Assembly: GCF_026988655.1 (NCBI RefSeq)
Contig: NZ_JALSKT010000010.1
Location: forward strand, 1 to 64,000
DNA length: 64,000 nucleotides
Origin: Sulfurimonas sp.
GTDB lineage: Bacteria; Campylobacterota; Campylobacteria; Campylobacterales; Sulfurimonadaceae
Direction: 5' to 3'
This document shows positions 8,087-16,532 of the stretch, piece by piece. Under the pieces are notes generated by a model. That model saw only the letters and a program-made list of their open reading frames with translations, searched no databases and was not told where the DNA came from. How positions within the stretch are numbered: the stretch's first letter is position 1; each line of letters starts with the position of its first letter. A program made the position numbers and the translations under genes.

Positions 8087-9481
8087 ATGTTAAAATTCCA
8101 TCAAATAATACTACGAAAGTTTCTTCTTCTTTTTATTTCTCTTTTTATTATTATAGGTGGTGTTGTATATTATTGGATTTACCAATACTATTTAGAATCT
8201 TCAAAACAAGCACTTATACAAAATGTTGAGCTTTTATCTAACATAATAAATGAAGATAGCAACCTCGATATGCTTGCAAAAAACATCAAAAATAATTTAC
8301 ATATGCGTTTAACTGTTATAGATGCAAATGGCGTAGTCATTGCTGAATCTGACACAGATAAATCAAAAATGGAAAATCACAGATACAGAAAAGAAATTCT
8401 TCAATCCGATAAAGAAGTATTTGGGTATATTGTTCGTCATTCCCATACTCTCGACAAAGACTTACAGTATGTGGCAAAAAAAATACTCTTAGGCAAAAAT
8501 ACAATTTATATACGTTTAGCAAATACTATTAAAGGCATTCAGGCTGAAATACTCAACCTAGGTATCAAAGTATTTGCCATACTTTTTCTTTTTTTCGTTA
8601 TATTGTTAACAATCAGCTACAAAATCAATTTACAAATACAATCTGAAACAAATAAAATAGCAGCTTTTCTAAAAGCTCTTACAAAAAAAGACAAACCAAC
8701 ATATATCACATCAAGATATTCTAAAGAGTTTGCTCTTATAACAGCACTATTAACAAAAGTTTCACAGATTCTTGCCAAAAAAGAGAAACAAAAAGCAAAA
8801 TACACAAAACGACTTGAAGAAGCTAACAGACAAAAAGATGACATAATTTCTGCCATTTCTCATGAGTTTAAAAATCCTATAGCTGTTGTCAATGGTTATT
8901 CTCAAACTCTTTTAGATGATGAAGATATCAACCCTGATATTCGTAAAAAATTTCTTACTAAGATACATTCAAATGGTATCAAACTAACCAATCTTATTGA
9001 TACCCTACGACTCTCTATGAAGCTAGATGGTGGACACCAAAATATTAAAACAAAAACAGTAAAACTTTATGATCTTATTGATGAATGCTATAAAAGCCTC
9101 AAGCTCAGCTATCCCTACAAAGAGTTAATAGTTTATGGAGATAAAGAATCTAAAATTGAGGTTGATGAAGCACTTTTTAGTATTGTTGTATGTAACCTTA
9201 TTGAAAATGCATTTAAGTACTCTGAAGATGAAGTTGTTGTAAATATTAACAAAAATTCTCTTGAGGTTATAGATACAGGAATAGGGATCAGTTCTAAAGA
9301 TTTGGAAAATATCACGAAAAAGTTTTACCGTGCGAATAAAAATACATGGAACAACTCTTTAGGTCTTGGTCTTTTTTTAGTTAACAATATTACAAAACTT
9401 CATCATTTCAAACTTCTTATAACAAGTAAACGAAACAAAGGTTCTACTTTCAAGATAGTGTTTTACAACTCAAAAATGTAA
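8087..9481 (+). CDS. phoR: Sensor histidine kinase, PhoR-like
   Basis: A 464-residue membrane kinase with spans at about 12-32 and 158-180 flanking a periplasmic domain. The HisKA segment SAISHEFKNPIAVVNGYSQT has the phospho-acceptor near H259. The catalytic domain has an N box NLIENAFKYS, a G1 box DTGIGIS and a G2 box GLGLFLV. It directly follows phoU with no gap and is the likely partner of the regulator at 78-758. The periplasmic domain is larger than that of E. coli PhoR and resembles PhosS in layout. Its stop codon lies inside the first Pho repeat of the next gene. Confidence 0.85.
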   Translation: MLKFHQIILRKFLLLFISLFIIIGGVVYYWIYQYYLESSKQALIQNVELLSNIINEDSNLDMLAKNIKNNLHMRLTVIDANGVVIAESDTDKSKMENHRYRKEILQSDKEVFGYIVRHSHTLDKDLQYVAKKILLGKNTIYIRLANTIKGIQAEILNLGIKVFAILFLFFVILLTISYKINLQIQSETNKIAAFLKALTKKDKPTYITSRYSKEFALITALLTKVSQILAKKEKQKAKYTKRLEEANRQKDDIISAISHEFKNPIAVVNGYSQTLLDDEDINPDIRKKFLTKIHSNGIKLTNLIDTLRLSMKLDGGHQNIKTKTVKLYDLIDECYKSLKLSYPYKELIVYGDKESKIEVDEALFSIVVCNLIENAFKYSEDEVVVNINKNSLEVIDTGIGISSKDLENITKKFYRANKNTWNNSLGLGLFLVNNITKLHHFKLLITSKRNKGSTFKIVFYNSKM

Positions 9482-9509
9482 CCCTCTTGTAACACGAATG
9501 TAATATAAT
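9477..9509 (+). promoter_or_regulatory. Triple Pho box and -10 of the olsF-like gene
   Basis: GTAA cores start at 9478, 9489 and 9500, each 11 bp apart. TATAAT at 9504-9509 begins 15 bp after the middle core. The first core includes the kinase stop codon. The geometry matches the pst promoters, which places the acyltransferase gene in the Pho regulon. Confidence 0.78.
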
Positions 9510-9538
9510 TTTTCGACACCAACATAAAAAGAGAAACA

Positions 9539-11254
9539 ATGATTGACGTTGAAAAAATGATTACGAAAAAGTATCCAAAACTTAAAAACAACAAAATAAT
9601 CAAAGGGGCAATCTCCAAATTTGCCGATGCAATAGTGCATGAAAAAGAGTTAAATGAATTTTTAGAAAAAAATGCTCATCTAGGAAGTTATGAATTTATA
9701 GATGAGATATTTGATAAGCTAAACTTTAATTTTTCAGCTTCAGATAGTGATGTACAAAACATACCTGAATCAGGAAGAGTTGTCATCATTGCAAACCATC
9801 CGCTTGGTGGTCTTGATGCTATATCTTTAATTAAACTTGTCAGTTCTGTACGTAAAGATATAAAAGTAGTTGCCAATGACTTTCTTGAAGTCCTCACACC
9901 ACTCAAGCCCATACTGTTAAGTATAAACAACTTTCAAAGCAGACAAAAAAAAGATGCAATTACTCAGGTTTATCAAGCTTTAGAAGATGAAAAAGCCATC
10001 ATCATCTTCCCTTCAGGAGAAGTAAGTCGTGCAGGAGCAAAAGGCATACAAGATAAAGTCTGGCATAAAGGATTTTTAAAATTTGCCCAACGAAGTAATG
10101 CTCCTATACTGCCTATATTTATAGGTGGAAAAAACTCTAAAACATTTTACTCTGTATCAACTCTCAACAAAAAACTCTCAACACTTTTACTGATTCATGA
10201 ACTCTTTAAGCAAAAAAACAAAAGTATTGAGTTAAAAGTGGGTGAAATAATTCCTAATGAAAATATTCTTCCAAAAGGAATTAAAACAAACAAAATAATT
10301 GAGCTGTACAAAAAACATCTTTATAGTCTAAAAAAAAATAAAAGTTACTTTATAACCCAAAAGGCAATTGCGCATCCTGAAGATAGAAGACTTATCAAAA
10401 AAGAACTCAAAAATTCCCAACTTTTAGGAGAAACAAAAGATGGAAAAAAAATCTATCTTTACTCTTCTGAGGATAATAACTCAATAGTTATTAATGAGAT
10501 AGGTCGTCTGAGAGAAGTCTCATTTAGAAAAGTGGGTGAAGGTATCAACAAAAAAAGAGATATTGACAAATACGATAGATATTACAAACATATAGTCCTT
10601 TGGGATGATGAAGATTTAGAAATAGTAGGGGCATATCGTATTGCTGAGTGTAAACAAATCATCCAATCAAAAGGTGTGGATGCACTCTATACGACGACAC
10701 TCTTTAACTACAATGAAAACTTTAAACCCTATCTTCATGATTCTATAGAACTCGGTAGAAGTTTCGTACAGCCTAAATACTGGGGAAGTCGCGCACTTGA
10801 TTATCTTTGGTATGGCATAGGTGCGTATCTACGTAATAATCCCCAAATCAAGTATATGTATGGTCCAGTATCTATCAGCGCAAATTATTCCAAAACCGCA
10901 AAAGATATGCTTTTATATTTTTATAATAAAAATTTTCAAGATGATAAAAACCTTGTAAGTGCCAAAATCCCATATAATTTTAAATCCGATGAAGCATTAA
11001 TCAAAAACCTCAAAGAAGAGTTCAATGCACCCGAGTATAAAGAAAACTTTAAAACGCTTAAAAAGGCACTGAACTCTATTGGAGCTAGTGTGCCAACACT
11101 CTACAAGCAGTATGCAGACCTTTGTGAAAAAGGGGGAATAAAATTTTCAGCTTATAATGTTGACCCTGATTTTTCAAACTGCATCGACAGCTTTATAATC
11201 GTAGACATCAGTAAAATAAAAGAATCTCAAAGAAAGAGATACATCACATCATGA
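9539..11254 (+). CDS. olsF: Bifunctional acyltransferase, probable ornithine lipid synthase OlsF
   Basis: A 571-residue fusion. The N-terminal half is a PlsC/lysophospholipid-type acyltransferase (NHPLGGLD near residue 86, FPSGEVSR near 160). The C-terminal half is a GNAT-like OlsB or hemolysin-type N-acyltransferase (FRKVGEGINKKRDIDKYDRYY, then ELGRSFVQPKYWG). This order is that of OlsF, which first N-acylates ornithine and then O-acylates it to make a phosphorus-free membrane lipid. The Pho promoter immediately upstream fits membrane remodelling under phosphate limitation. Enzyme identity is inferred from domain order and context; a generic hemolysin-like acyltransferase is the alternative. 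Confidence 0.8.
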   Translation: MIDVEKMITKKYPKLKNNKIIKGAISKFADAIVHEKELNEFLEKNAHLGSYEFIDEIFDKLNFNFSASDSDVQNIPESGRVVIIANHPLGGLDAISLIKLVSSVRKDIKVVANDFLEVLTPLKPILLSINNFQSRQKKDAITQVYQALEDEKAIIIFPSGEVSRAGAKGIQDKVWHKGFLKFAQRSNAPILPIFIGGKNSKTFYSVSTLNKKLSTLLLIHELFKQKNKSIELKVGEIIPNENILPKGIKTNKIIELYKKHLYSLKKNKSYFITQKAIAHPEDRRLIKKELKNSQLLGETKDGKKIYLYSSEDNNSIVINEIGRLREVSFRKVGEGINKKRDIDKYDRYYKHIVLWDDEDLEIVGAYRIAECKQIIQSKGVDALYTTTLFNYNENFKPYLHDSIELGRSFVQPKYWGSRALDYLWYGIGAYLRNNPQIKYMYGPVSISANYSKTAKDMLLYFYNKNFQDDKNLVSAKIPYNFKSDEALIKNLKEEFNAPEYKENFKTLKKALNSIGASVPTLYKQYADLCEKGGIKFSAYNVDPDFSNCIDSFIIVDISKIKESQRKRYITS

Positions 11255-13014
11255 CAAATGAAAAACTAACACCACAACTTTTAAAAACTCTTGAAGTGCT
11301 TGACTTTGCGTTTCAACCTATCATCAACATACACAGTGGAAAAATTTATGGAGTCGAAGCACTGCTAAGAAATTTCCAAGAAGTTGGTTTTCGCTCTATC
11401 TTTAGCCTCTTTGATGCAGTTTACAATCAAAAAATGCTCTATAATTTTGATCTTGCTCTTCGAAAAAAAGCATTTATAAAGTATACTGAAATTACAGAAT
11501 ATGAAAATATAAAACTCTTTTACAATCTAGACAATAGACTCTTCTCAATGAATGATTTTTCATCTGGTAATACAAAAAAAATTCTTAAAGATTTAAATAT
11601 CAAGCAAGATAGAATATGCTTTGAAATTTCAGAGAGACATGAGATTTCCAATGAATTTGATTTAGAAATGGTTGTACAACATTATAAGGCAGAAGACTTT
11701 TTCATTGCTATTGATGACTTTGGAGTCGGTTATGCTGGATATAAACTTTTTTATGATTCGACACCAAATATCATTAAAATAGATAGATTTTTTCTCCAAG
11801 AGATACAAACAAATCTCAAAAAAAAGCTAATGGTTAGAAATATCACACACTTAGCTATCCAACTCGGAATAAAAGTAATAGCCGAAGGGATTGAAACAAA
11901 AGAAGAATATCTCACCTGCTTGGACATTGGCTGTCACTTTGCACAAGGCTACTACATCCAAAGACCAACACAAGAGAGTAGTAGAATCTTACCTACATAT
12001 ACTCACGTCGTTGATCTCCTTGAACAAAACAAACGAGGTACAACAGAAAAATCACTGCTTCTTAATTATGTAAATAAAGTTGTACCTATTGATATAAATA
12101 GTAGTATGGAAAAAGTAATTGATTACTTTAAGGTACACAAAGATGTTGCTGTTGTTCCCATCATAAATGCTAACAAAGAGCCTAAAGGTATTCTTCTTGA
12201 ATCACAAATCAAAGATTTTCTCTATTCCCCATTTGGCATATCACTTTTACTCAACAAAAACAACAATGCAACCATTCCTACTCTCTTGAATGAATGTGGA
12301 CATATTGATGTAAACAGTAGTCTAAGCACGCTTATAGAACTTTTTGCGAACAATCCTGAGTCTACAGGGATTATCATTACAAAAGATGCATGCTATTATG
12401 GATTTTTATCAGCAAAAGCTATTATAAATTTAATGCATCAAGAAAATATCATACAAGCAAGAGATCAAAATCCTCTGACAAAGCTTCCTGGCAACACTAT
12501 GATAGATAAGTGTATTACAGCTGTTCTTAACTCATCCAAAAATCATATATTGTGCTACTTTGATTTAGATAACTTTAAAGCATTCAATGATGTGTATGGA
12601 TTTAGAAATGGCGATAGAATTATTCAACTTTTTGCCAATATACTCAGAAAAAAAATACCAAAAAAAGATTTTATTGGACACATTGGTGGGGATGATTTTT
12701 TTGCTTCATTGCAAGATATAAATACACAAGAGTATGAAGTACATATCAATATAATTAAAAAAGTTTTACATGACTTTTCAGAAGATGCAAAAGGTTTTTA
12801 TTCCAAAGAGGATAGAGAAAAAGGCTTTATTGTTGCAAAAGACAGATATGGAGTAACTCGTAAATATCCTCTCTTAACTGTTAGTGCATCTATTCTCATA
12901 GTTTCCAAACATTGTAAAAGCTACTCTGAAGAAGATATAAATCAAGTATTGAGTTCTCAAAAAAAAGTTGCAAAAAGTGATGAAAACCATCTAGCTATAA
13001 GCTGTTTACTATAA
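11251..13014 (+). CDS. EAL-CBS-GGDEF c-di-GMP protein
   Basis: A soluble 587-residue protein with three modules. The EAL phosphodiesterase domain (about 15-245) keeps the catalytic motifs VEALLR, FEISERH, DDFGVGYAGY, KIDRFF and AEGIE. A CBS-pair segment follows (about 260-400). The C-terminal GGDEF domain has HIGGDDFF instead of GGDEF or GGEEF and lacks the RxxD inhibitory site. It probably hydrolyses c-di-GMP, with cyclase activity uncertain. Its ATG overlaps the acyltransferase stop by 4 bp, so it is translated from the same Pho-controlled message. Direct links to phosphate sensing are inference. Confidence 0.85.
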   Translation: MTNEKLTPQLLKTLEVLDFAFQPIINIHSGKIYGVEALLRNFQEVGFRSIFSLFDAVYNQKMLYNFDLALRKKAFIKYTEITEYENIKLFYNLDNRLFSMNDFSSGNTKKILKDLNIKQDRICFEISERHEISNEFDLEMVVQHYKAEDFFIAIDDFGVGYAGYKLFYDSTPNIIKIDRFFLQEIQTNLKKKLMVRNITHLAIQLGIKVIAEGIETKEEYLTCLDIGCHFAQGYYIQRPTQESSRILPTYTHVVDLLEQNKRGTTEKSLLLNYVNKVVPIDINSSMEKVIDYFKVHKDVAVVPIINANKEPKGILLESQIKDFLYSPFGISLLLNKNNNATIPTLLNECGHIDVNSSLSTLIELFANNPESTGIIITKDACYYGFLSAKAIINLMHQENIIQARDQNPLTKLPGNTMIDKCITAVLNSSKNHILCYFDLDNFKAFNDVYGFRNGDRIIQLFANILRKKIPKKDFIGHIGGDDFFASLQDINTQEYEVHINIIKKVLHDFSEDAKGFYSKEDREKGFIVAKDRYGVTRKYPLLTVSASILIVSKHCKSYSEEDINQVLSSQKKVAKSDENHLAISCLL

Positions 13015-13120
13015 CTATCTGAAACAATATAGAAAATTGATTATTTTTTAATCACTTACAAAGTTGTAAATTTAGATTAATAAGATATACTAAGTGCAGA
13101 TAAAATTCAGGAGAAAATTA

Positions 13121-14551
13121 ATGGGAAAATTCGTTAATAATATAGAAGAGTTCTTTACATTTTGTAATGAAAATGATGTTCAATTTGTAGATTTAAGATT
13201 TAGTGATATCAAAGGTGCATGGCATCACCTTACATACCGTTATAGTGCTGTTAATGCAGAAATTTTAGAAAATGGTTTCCCATTTGATGGTTCTTCAGTT
13301 GAAAACTGGCAACCAATTAATGAATCAGATATGCTTTTAAAAGCTGATGTACCAACAGCATTTCTTGATCCTTTTACTGCTGATCCTACTGTTATTCTTA
13401 TTTGTGATGTGTATGACATTTATAAAAATGAACTATATGAAAGATGTCCACGTTCAATTGCTAAAAAAGCATTAAAATATGCTGCTGAACATGGAATTGC
13501 TGACGCTGCATATTTTGGACCTGAAAATGAGTTTTTCATTTTTGACAATGTACAATTTGTTGACAATATCAACGAAATTGGTTTCAAAGTAGATACAGAA
13601 GAAGGCGAATGGAATTCAAATACTTCATATGACGATATGTACAATACAGGTCACAGACCAGGAACTAAGGGTGGTTACTTCCCTGTTGCACCAACAGATT
13701 CTATGGTAGATATGCGCGCTGAAATGATGCAAGTATTAGAGCAAGTTGGTCTTGAAGTTATTCTTGGTCATCATGAAGTTGCTCAAGGTCAAGGTGAAAT
13801 CGGAATCGTATTTGGTGACATCATCACAGCAGGTGACAATGTTCAAAAATATAAATACGTTGTAAAAATGATTGCACACCTTAATGGAAAAACTGCTACA
13901 TTTATGCCTAAACCACTGTATGGTGACAATGGAAATGGTATGCATGTACACCAATCATTATGGAAAGATGGTAAAAACCTTTTCTATAAAGAAGGTGGAT
14001 ATGGAAACCTTTCTGATTTAGCAATTAACTATGCTGGTGGTATCTTTAAACACTCTGCAGCAGTTGCTTCATTCACTAACCCAACAACAAACTCATACAA
14101 GCGTCTACTTCCAGGTTTTGAAGCACCAAGTATTCTTACTTACTCTGCTAAAAACCGTTCAGCAGCTTGTCGTGTTCCATATGGTGCAGGTGAAAAAGCT
14201 ACTCGTATTGAGATGAGATTCCCAGACAGCACAGCTTGTCCTTACCTTGCATTTGCTGCAATGATGATGGCTGGACTTGATGGTATCACTAAAAATGAAA
14301 TGCCTGTAGGTCCACTTGATGAAGATTTATTTGAACTTTCTCAAGCTGAAATTGCAGAGCGTGGAATTCCACAAATGCCACATACACTTCGTGAAGCCTT
14401 AGAAGGTCTTGCAGGTGATTATGAATTCTTAAAACCTGTATTTTCTGAAACATTTATCAAAACATACCTTGAGTATAGATTTGAGCGTGATGTTATCCCT
14501 GATGAGGGTCGTCCAACTGCATATGAGTTTAAAACTACTTATCAATGCTAA
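13121..14551 (+). CDS. glnA: Glutamine synthetase type I
   Basis: A 476-residue ATP-dependent ligase making glutamine from glutamate and ammonium in the cytoplasm. The start at 13121 ([12 protein letters not shown]) is preceded by CAGGAGA; the ORF-track start at 13094 lacks this. Conserved motifs are [39 protein letters not shown] and [12 protein letters not shown]. The usual adenylylated Tyr is replaced by Phe ([10 protein letters not shown] near residue 403), as I recall for Helicobacter pylori GlnA, so covalent control by GlnE is unlikely. It stands alone, followed by a hairpin. Confidence 0.96.
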   Translation: MGKFVNNIEEFFTFCNENDVQFVDLRFSDIKGAWHHLTYRYSAVNAEILENGFPFDGSSVENWQPINESDMLLKADVPTAFLDPFTADPTVILICDVYDIYKNELYERCPRSIAKKALKYAAEHGIADAAYFGPENEFFIFDNVQFVDNINEIGFKVDTEEGEWNSNTSYDDMYNTGHRPGTKGGYFPVAPTDSMVDMRAEMMQVLEQVGLEVILGHHEVAQGQGEIGIVFGDIITAGDNVQKYKYVVKMIAHLNGKTATFMPKPLYGDNGNGMHVHQSLWKDGKNLFYKEGGYGNLSDLAINYAGGIFKHSAAVASFTNPTTNSYKRLLPGFEAPSILTYSAKNRSAACRVPYGAGEKATRIEMRFPDSTACPYLAFAAMMMAGLDGITKNEMPVGPLDEDLFELSQAEIAERGIPQMPHTLREALEGLAGDYEFLKPVFSETFIKTYLEYRFERDVIPDEGRPTAYEFKTTYQC

Positions 14552-14557
14552 TTTAAC

Positions 14558-14576
14558 CTCTCCCTATTTGGGAGAG
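14558..14576 (+). terminator. Hairpin after glnA
   Basis: CTCTCCC and GGGAGAG form a perfect 7-bp stem around a TATTT loop directly after the glnA stop codon. No T-run follows, so termination strength is uncertain. Confidence 0.55.
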
Positions 14577-14705
14577 TAAATAATAAAAATTATCTTTAAC
14601 TTTCTTCATTAACCCACAAAATCCTTTTTAAAAAACTCCAATTTCGATATAATTCGCTTCATACATGTAAGAGTGTAGTAATATTCAAGTACAAAAGGAT
14701 TTTCA

Positions 14706-16364
14706 ATGAAAAATATTCCTAAAGGCAAATACAAGCCTTATCCTAAGATAGACTTGCCAGAGAGAAAATGGCCGGACAATACAATAACAAAAGCACCTAT
14801 ATGGTGTAGTGTAGATTTACGTGATGGAAATCAGGCACTTATCAACCCTATGGATATGAAGAAAAAACTTGAATTATTTGCACTCTTACTCAAACTTGGT
14901 TTTAAAGAGATAGAAGTTGGTTTTCCTTCTGCTTCAAAAATAGAATTTGATTTTTTGCGTAAACTTGTTACGGATAACTTAATACCTGATGATGTAACTA
15001 TCCAGGTACTTGTCCAAGCAAGAGAACATCTTATTGCTAAAACTTTTGAAGCCCTAGATGGTGTCAAAAAAGCAACTGTTCATCTTTATAATTCAACTTC
15101 TATTGCACAAAGAAAAATCGTCTTTGCAAAAACGCAAGATGAGATTATTGACTTAGCTTTAGAAGGTGTTGATTTAGTGAAGAGATATGAGGCAAATCAT
15201 AATGGAGAAATATTTTTAGAATACTCTCCAGAGAGTTTCACCGGAACTGAGCTAGACTTTGCAGCGCGCATCTCAAACGCAGTAACTGCACGTTGGGGCA
15301 TTAATGAAGATAGAAAAGTCATTATTAACCTACCTGCAACTGTGGAGATGGCTACGCCAAATATTTATGCAGACCAGATAGAGTGGATGAGTAGACATTT
15401 AGACAATCGTGAAAATGTCATCATCTCGACCCATACGCATAATGACAGAGGAACCTCCATCGCAGCAACAGAACTTGCACTCTTAGCAGGGGCTGATAGA
15501 GTGGAAGGAACGCTTTTAAGCAATGGTGAGAGAACAGGTAATGTTGACATTATTACGCTTGCGCTTAATATGACTTCACAAGGAATAGATACGGGGCTTG
15601 ACTTTTCAGACATAAATGAAGTGGTTCAAGTAGTTGAGCAATGTACTGAACTACCGACACATCCTAGACATCCTTATGTAGGGGAGCTTGTTTATACTGC
15701 ATTTTCCGGTTCGCATCAAGATGCTATCAATAAGGGTCTTGCATATCAACAAGCAAAAGAGGACCCTTTTTGGGAAGTACCTTACCTGCCAATAGACCCA
15801 GCTGATGTTGGTCGTACTTATGAGAGTATCATTCGTATAAATTCACAATCAGGAAAAGGCGGGGTAGCTTATATTTTAGAACACAGCTATGGTTATCATC
15901 TTCCAAAAAGTATGCACCCTGAAATTGGTCGTGCAGTACAAACTTTAAGTGATCAAAAAGGCAGAGAGCTAGAAGCTGATGAAATATTGGAAGTATTTAA
16001 AAATACATACTTTAATATCAAAGAGCATATCTCTTTTAAGGATGTCTCCTTAAGTACTGACAATGGTGTGTCAAAATGTACTTTAACCTATCTTTACAAT
16101 AATAAAGAAATTGTATCTAAAGGTGAAGGCAATGGTCCCATTGATGCCTGTAAAGATGCACTTATGAAAGAGTATAAAAATGATTTTACTATCAAATCCT
16201 ATTCTGAGCACTCATGTGGTGACAAAAGTACAGCAAAAGCTGTAGCCTATATCGAGATACAAAGCAGAGAATTACTTTCATGTTTTGGTGTCGGTACAGA
16301 CAATGACATAACAGTCGCTTCAATAAAAGCAATGTTTTGTGCACTAAACAGAGCTTTTAGCTAA
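14706..16364 (+). CDS. leuA: 2-isopropylmalate synthase (long form)
   Basis: A 552-residue enzyme condensing acetyl-CoA with 2-oxoisovalerate, the first step of leucine synthesis. The TIM-barrel has the HMGL-like motif DLRDGNQALINPMD and the metal-binding HTHNDRGTS. The C-terminal allosteric domain with LSSCFGVGTDNDI-like ending is present. Its length and start PKGKYKPYPKIDLPERKWPD belong to the long LeuA type common in actinobacteria rather than the 500-residue type. It is monocistronic, with a weak promoter region in front and a palindromic element behind. Confidence 0.93.
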   Translation: MKNIPKGKYKPYPKIDLPERKWPDNTITKAPIWCSVDLRDGNQALINPMDMKKKLELFALLLKLGFKEIEVGFPSASKIEFDFLRKLVTDNLIPDDVTIQVLVQAREHLIAKTFEALDGVKKATVHLYNSTSIAQRKIVFAKTQDEIIDLALEGVDLVKRYEANHNGEIFLEYSPESFTGTELDFAARISNAVTARWGINEDRKVIINLPATVEMATPNIYADQIEWMSRHLDNRENVIISTHTHNDRGTSIAATELALLAGADRVEGTLLSNGERTGNVDIITLALNMTSQGIDTGLDFSDINEVVQVVEQCTELPTHPRHPYVGELVYTAFSGSHQDAINKGLAYQQAKEDPFWEVPYLPIDPADVGRTYESIIRINSQSGKGGVAYILEHSYGYHLPKSMHPEIGRAVQTLSDQKGRELEADEILEVFKNTYFNIKEHISFKDVSLSTDNGVSKCTLTYLYNNKEIVSKGEGNGPIDACKDALMKEYKNDFTIKSYSEHSCGDKSTAKAVAYIEIQSRELLSCFGVGTDNDITVASIKAMFCALNRAFS

Positions 16365-16396
16365 AATTAAATATCATAAGTATAGAAAAATACACA

Positions 16397-16515
16397 AGTA
16401 GCGGTCCTCTCTGATACGGTAAATCAAAACTCAAGTCACCCTGAACTTGATTCAGGGTGACTTGAGTTTTGAAGTTGTCTTAGTTTTGATGTACCGTACC
16501 TCACTGACTGCTACA
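16397..16515. repeat. Palindromic intergenic element with nested inverted repeats
   Basis: The core is a perfect 22-bp inverted repeat, 16424-16445 and 16451-16472, around the five-base loop CTTGA; the centre reads CACCCTGAACTTGATTCAGG. Outer parts pair imperfectly: GTAGCGGTC near 16397 with GACTGCTAC near 16507, and TACGGTA with TACCGTA. The design resembles a REP or small foldback element. It sits between convergent leuA and the PBP gene and may also serve as their terminator. Copy number elsewhere is unknown. Confidence 0.75.
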
Positions 16516-16532
16516 GCTTAACTATAAATTTA

